Part shown: piece after piece, positions 5,445 through 7,664 of the stretch
Numbering within the stretch: position 1 is the first letter of the stretch
Layout: each line of letters starts with the position of its first letter
Assembly: GCA_012521855.1 (NCBI GenBank)
Contig: JAAYLO010000358.1
Location: forward strand, 1-7,664
Direction of reading: 5' to 3'
DNA length: 7,664 bases
Source: Halanaerobiaceae bacterium
Lineage (GTDB): Bacteria > Bacillota > Halanaerobiia > Halanaerobiales > DTU029
Made by a program: the position numbers and the translations under genes
Notes under the pieces: generated by a model
Seen by the model: only the letters and a program-made list of their open reading frames with translations
Told to the model about the DNA's origin: nothing
Databases searched by the model: none

Positions 5445-6461
5445 TTGGCAGTGAAGAAAAGAGGACAGACCTTTGTATATAGCAATCCGCCCCATATTGT
5501 TGCACATGCCTCAATTGTCGGTCCGGAAGAAAGCAGGGGACCTTATGGAGAGTATTTTGACCTGCATTGTTCTGATACTAAATGCGGTAAAGACAGTTGG
5601 GAAAAAGGAGAAGAACAGATGGCCGCAGATGCTGTAAACCTTTCTATGGATAAGGCATCTGTATCAGCAGCTGATGTAGATTTTCTTCTGGGCGGTGATC
5701 TGCTGAATCAGATCATTACTTCAGATTTTGTGGCAAGGGATCAGGATATTCCCTTTCTGGGTCTGTATAGTGCCTGTGCCACACTTGTAGAGGGCTTATT
5801 ACTGGGGGCAGGGCTCATGGATGGCGGTTTTGCTGATTGTGTTGTTGCCTTTGCTTCCAGCCATTACCAGACAGCTGAAAGACAGTACCGTACCCCTCTG
5901 GAATACGGGGTACAGTATCCGCCGTATAAACAATTTACTGTTACTGCTGCAGGCTCTTACGTCCTGGGCTGGACAGGAGGCGGTGTCTGGATAACCCACG
6001 GCACATTGGGGAAGGTGATGGATCTGGGTGTTTCTGACCCCAATGATCTGGGTTCTGCCATGGCTCCCGCTGCTGCTGAATTGATATTACAGCATTTTTC
6101 TGATTTGAAGAGGGGAATTGTTGATTATGACCTTATTCTCACAGGAGATCTGGGGAAAAGCGGGATTAAAATGCTGACTGTTCTGCTTGAAGAGAAAGGT
6201 ATCCTTCTCAGTGATAAATTGATGGACTGTGGTGCTGAAATATTTGGAGGTGAAAAGAAGTACGGGGCTGGCGGCAGCGGAGTCGGGGCTTCAGCAGCCT
6301 TTGTAGGGAGTGTAATAATCCCCAGATTGATTTCCGGTGAACTGGAACGGGTATTACTGGTCGGGACAGGAGCCCTGTTAAGTACAATTACGGTAAAACA
6401 GAGTGAGACCATTCCGGGGATCAGTCATGGAGTTGTAATAGAAAAATTACCGGGGGGTTGA
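5445..6461 (+). CDS. spoVAD: SpoVAD, dipicolinic acid-binding protein of the SpoVA complex
   Basis: This 338-residue protein has the same length as B. subtilis SpoVAD. The family has a thiolase-like fold and binds dipicolinic acid on the spore inner membrane without known enzyme activity. Conserved segments are GPYGEYFD (32-39), the W-E at 52-53, GGDLLNQIITSDFVAR (83-98), SACAT around Cys111, SSHYQTAERQYR (138-149), LGSAMAPAAAELI (202-214), DYDLILTGDLG (228-238), DCG at 261-263, YGAGGSG (273-279) and LVGTGALLST in the last 40 residues. The N-terminus has no signal peptide. TTG 5445 is used as start because GGGTGATC (5433-5440) lies four bases upstream, inside the end of spoVAC; GTG 5451 is an alternative that removes two residues. 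The TGA stop overlaps the spoVAE start by four bases, indicating translational coupling. Confidence 0.95.
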   Translation: MAVKKRGQTFVYSNPPHIVAHASIVGPEESRGPYGEYFDLHCSDTKCGKDSWEKGEEQMAADAVNLSMDKASVSAADVDFLLGGDLLNQIITSDFVARDQDIPFLGLYSACATLVEGLLLGAGLMDGGFADCVVAFASSHYQTAERQYRTPLEYGVQYPPYKQFTVTAAGSYVLGWTGGGVWITHGTLGKVMDLGVSDPNDLGSAMAPAAAELILQHFSDLKRGIVDYDLILTGDLGKSGIKMLTVLLEEKGILLSDKLMDCGAEIFGGEKKYGAGGSGVGASAAFVGSVIIPRLISGELERVLLVGTGALLSTITVKQSETIPGISHGVVIEKLPGG

Positions 6462-6820
6462 TCGAGATAGGTATCTTTATCCTGTCATTTTCAGTGGGCG
6501 GCCTGATATGTGCAGTTTGTCAGCTGATTCTGGACAATACAAGACTTACTCCGGCTCATATTCTGGTGGGACTGGTTATACTAGGTTCTATCTTGACCGG
6601 CCTGGGCTGGTATGAATCTTTGATAAAAATAGCCGGAGCTGGAGCAACAATTCCTGTTTCCAATTTTGGTTATATATTGACAAAGGGAGCCCTGGATGCA
6701 GCTCAAAAGGATGGCCTCTTAGGCCTGTTTAAAGGTGTTCTTGCCAGAGCCAGTGCAGGAATCAGTGCTTCGGTGATAATTGCATTTTTTATTACCCTGA
6801 TCTTTAATCCTAAAGAATAA
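6458..6820 (+). CDS. spoVAE: SpoVAE (SpoVAEB type), membrane subunit of the SpoVA channel
   Basis: This 120-residue membrane protein is related to SpoVAC. Segments typical of the family are VGGLICAVCQLILD (13-26), RLTPAHILV (29-37), GLGWYESLIKIAGAGATIPVSNFGY (48-72), DGLLGLFKGVLARASAGI (85-102) and the C-terminal IFNPKE. Hydrophobic spans lie at about 4-22, 34-51, 58-72 and 98-116. It is an essential channel part for dipicolinate movement in B. subtilis, where it is called SpoVAEB. TTG 6458 is taken as start, overlapping the spoVAD stop in TTGA. No ATG, GTG or TTG nearer the conserved core is better placed, and the only purine run (six G at 6452-6457) touches the start codon, so re-initiation by ribosomes ending spoVAD is likely. 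No spoVAEA gene follows, unlike in B. subtilis. Confidence 0.9.
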   Translation: MIEIGIFILSFSVGGLICAVCQLILDNTRLTPAHILVGLVILGSILTGLGWYESLIKIAGAGATIPVSNFGYILTKGALDAAQKDGLLGLFKGVLARASAGISASVIIAFFITLIFNPKE

Positions 6821-6845
6821 TTTTATCTGGAATAGAGGGAAGGAA

Positions 6846-7664
6846 TTGAACAATCCTGTCAGAAAAAAACTTGATGATAACCTGGAGATTTTAAAAGAGG
6901 TTCTCGGTGCAGGAGAGAGTTTTGATATCCTGGTCCGTACCTTTGAAATTGGAGAGAAAAGGGCAGGACTGGTTTTCATCGACGGGTTTATTAAGGATGA
7001 CCTGATCATTCCTATTCTGAGATTGATGGAGACAGAAAGGGAAGAAATAGCTGTTGATGTTATAAAAAAAATCATCAATAAGCGGCTGCCATATTATGAA
7101 CTGAGCACTGTAAAGGATCTGGATAAGGCAGTTCAGGAGATACTGGCCGGAACCCAGCTATTGCTGATAGATGGTGTTGATGAAGGGATAATTATTGACG
7201 GAAGAACATGGCCGAGCCGTTCTCCTGAAGAACCGGAACTGGAGCAGGCCACCAGGGGGCCTGCTGACGGTTTTGTTGAAACCATGTTATTTAATGTTAA
7301 TGCAGTTAGAAGGAGGATCAGGGATGTAAATTTCAGGGCAGAGGTCATTCAAATCGGGAAACGCTCAAAAAATGATGTCGCCCTTGTATATATAAAGGAT
7401 ATTATTAATCCCGATCTATTGCAGGATGTTAAGAGCAAACTGGAAAGTGTTGATATTGACGGACTTCCTCTTGCAGACAAGTCAGTAGAGGATATCCTGA
7501 CAGGCGGCACTTTAAATCCGCTCCCGCTTGTCCGGTATACAGAGAGGCCGGATAATGTTGCTGCCCATATTCTGGAAGGGAATCTGGCAGTAATTGTCGA
7601 CAATTCGCCTACAGCCCTGATCCTGCCGGCTCCCTTCATATCACATATTCAGACCCTGGAAATA
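6846..7664 (+). CDS. spoVAF: SpoVAF, GerA-family spore membrane protein (N-terminal 273 residues, cut by window end)
   Basis: The frame runs from TTG 6846 off the right edge, giving 273 of the roughly 490 residues usual for SpoVAF. The family is homologous to the A subunits of germinant receptors (GerAA, GerKA; PF03323): an N-terminal cytosolic domain followed by several membrane spans, which lie outside the window. Visible family segments are FDILVRTFEIG near 26-36, the GRTWPSRSPEEPELEQATRGPADGFVET region (about 118-145) followed by RRRIRD, and ERPDNVAAHILEGNLAVIVDN (about 236-256). Position directly after spoVAE favours SpoVAF over a receptor subunit. In Bacillus it modulates germination and is not strictly needed. 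The start is chosen because GAGGGAAGGAA (6835-6845) lies just upstream; no ATG is suitably placed. The gap to spoVAE is 25 bases with no terminator, so it belongs to the same operon. Confidence 0.9.
   Translation, partial: MNNPVRKKLDDNLEILKEVLGAGESFDILVRTFEIGEKRAGLVFIDGFIKDDLIIPILRLMETEREEIAVDVIKKIINKRLPYYELSTVKDLDKAVQEILAGTQLLLIDGVDEGIIIDGRTWPSRSPEEPELEQATRGPADGFVETMLFNVNAVRRRIRDVNFRAEVIQIGKRSKNDVALVYIKDIINPDLLQDVKSKLESVDIDGLPLADKSVEDILTGGTLNPLPLVRYTERPDNVAAHILEGNLAVIVDNSPTALILPAPFISHIQTLEI

Overview
The window is a sporulation locus of an endospore-forming member of the Bacillota. It resembles an anaerobic, Clostridia-grade lineage more than Bacillus. All genes lie on the + strand. The reasons are a complete dacF-spoIIAA-spoIIAB-sigF cluster followed by spoVAC-spoVAD-spoVAE-spoVAF, strong AGGAGG/GGTGAT-type ribosome binding sites, frequent TTG starts, low G+C in the sporulation genes, and a spoVA cluster without spoVAA, spoVAB or spoVAEA. 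I cannot name the genus; Halanaerobiales, Thermoanaerobacterales or Peptococcaceae-like groups are guesses from gene layout and SpoIIAB sequence style.

Region 1 (1-1684) holds the 3' part of an uncharacterised large protein ending in a bacterial Ig-like domain. Its frame is open from the window edge but broken by a TGA at 116-118. It is therefore a recent pseudogene, a sequence error, or a gene restarted at GTG 158. It is richer in G+C than the rest and has no visible link to sporulation.

Region 2 (1685-2987) is a short leader with an inverted repeat that could hide the ribosome binding site, then dacF, a D,D-carboxypeptidase that trims spore peptidoglycan. Region 3 (3001-4749) starts with a terminator hairpin whose 3' arm and T-tract double as the -35 element of an almost ideal sigma-H promoter. 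It continues with spoIIAA (anti-anti-sigma), spoIIAB (anti-sigma kinase) and sigF (forespore sigma factor), and ends at a strong intrinsic terminator.

Region 4 (4781-7664) starts with a second, weaker hairpin and T-tract directly abutting a sigma-G-type promoter. It then has a 40-codon membrane-protein ORF with a near-perfect ribosome binding site, spoVAC, spoVAD, spoVAE and the first 273 codons of spoVAF, which runs off the window.

The logic is a developmental cascade. Early sigma-H transcription makes the SpoIIAA-SpoIIAB-sigma-F switch. Sigma-F activity in the forespore leads to sigma-G, and sigma-G then expresses the SpoVA channel, which imports dipicolinic acid during spore formation and releases it on germination. 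The least explained items are the 40-residue protein sitting where spoVAA and spoVAB are found in Bacillus, and the interrupted Ig-domain gene at the left edge.
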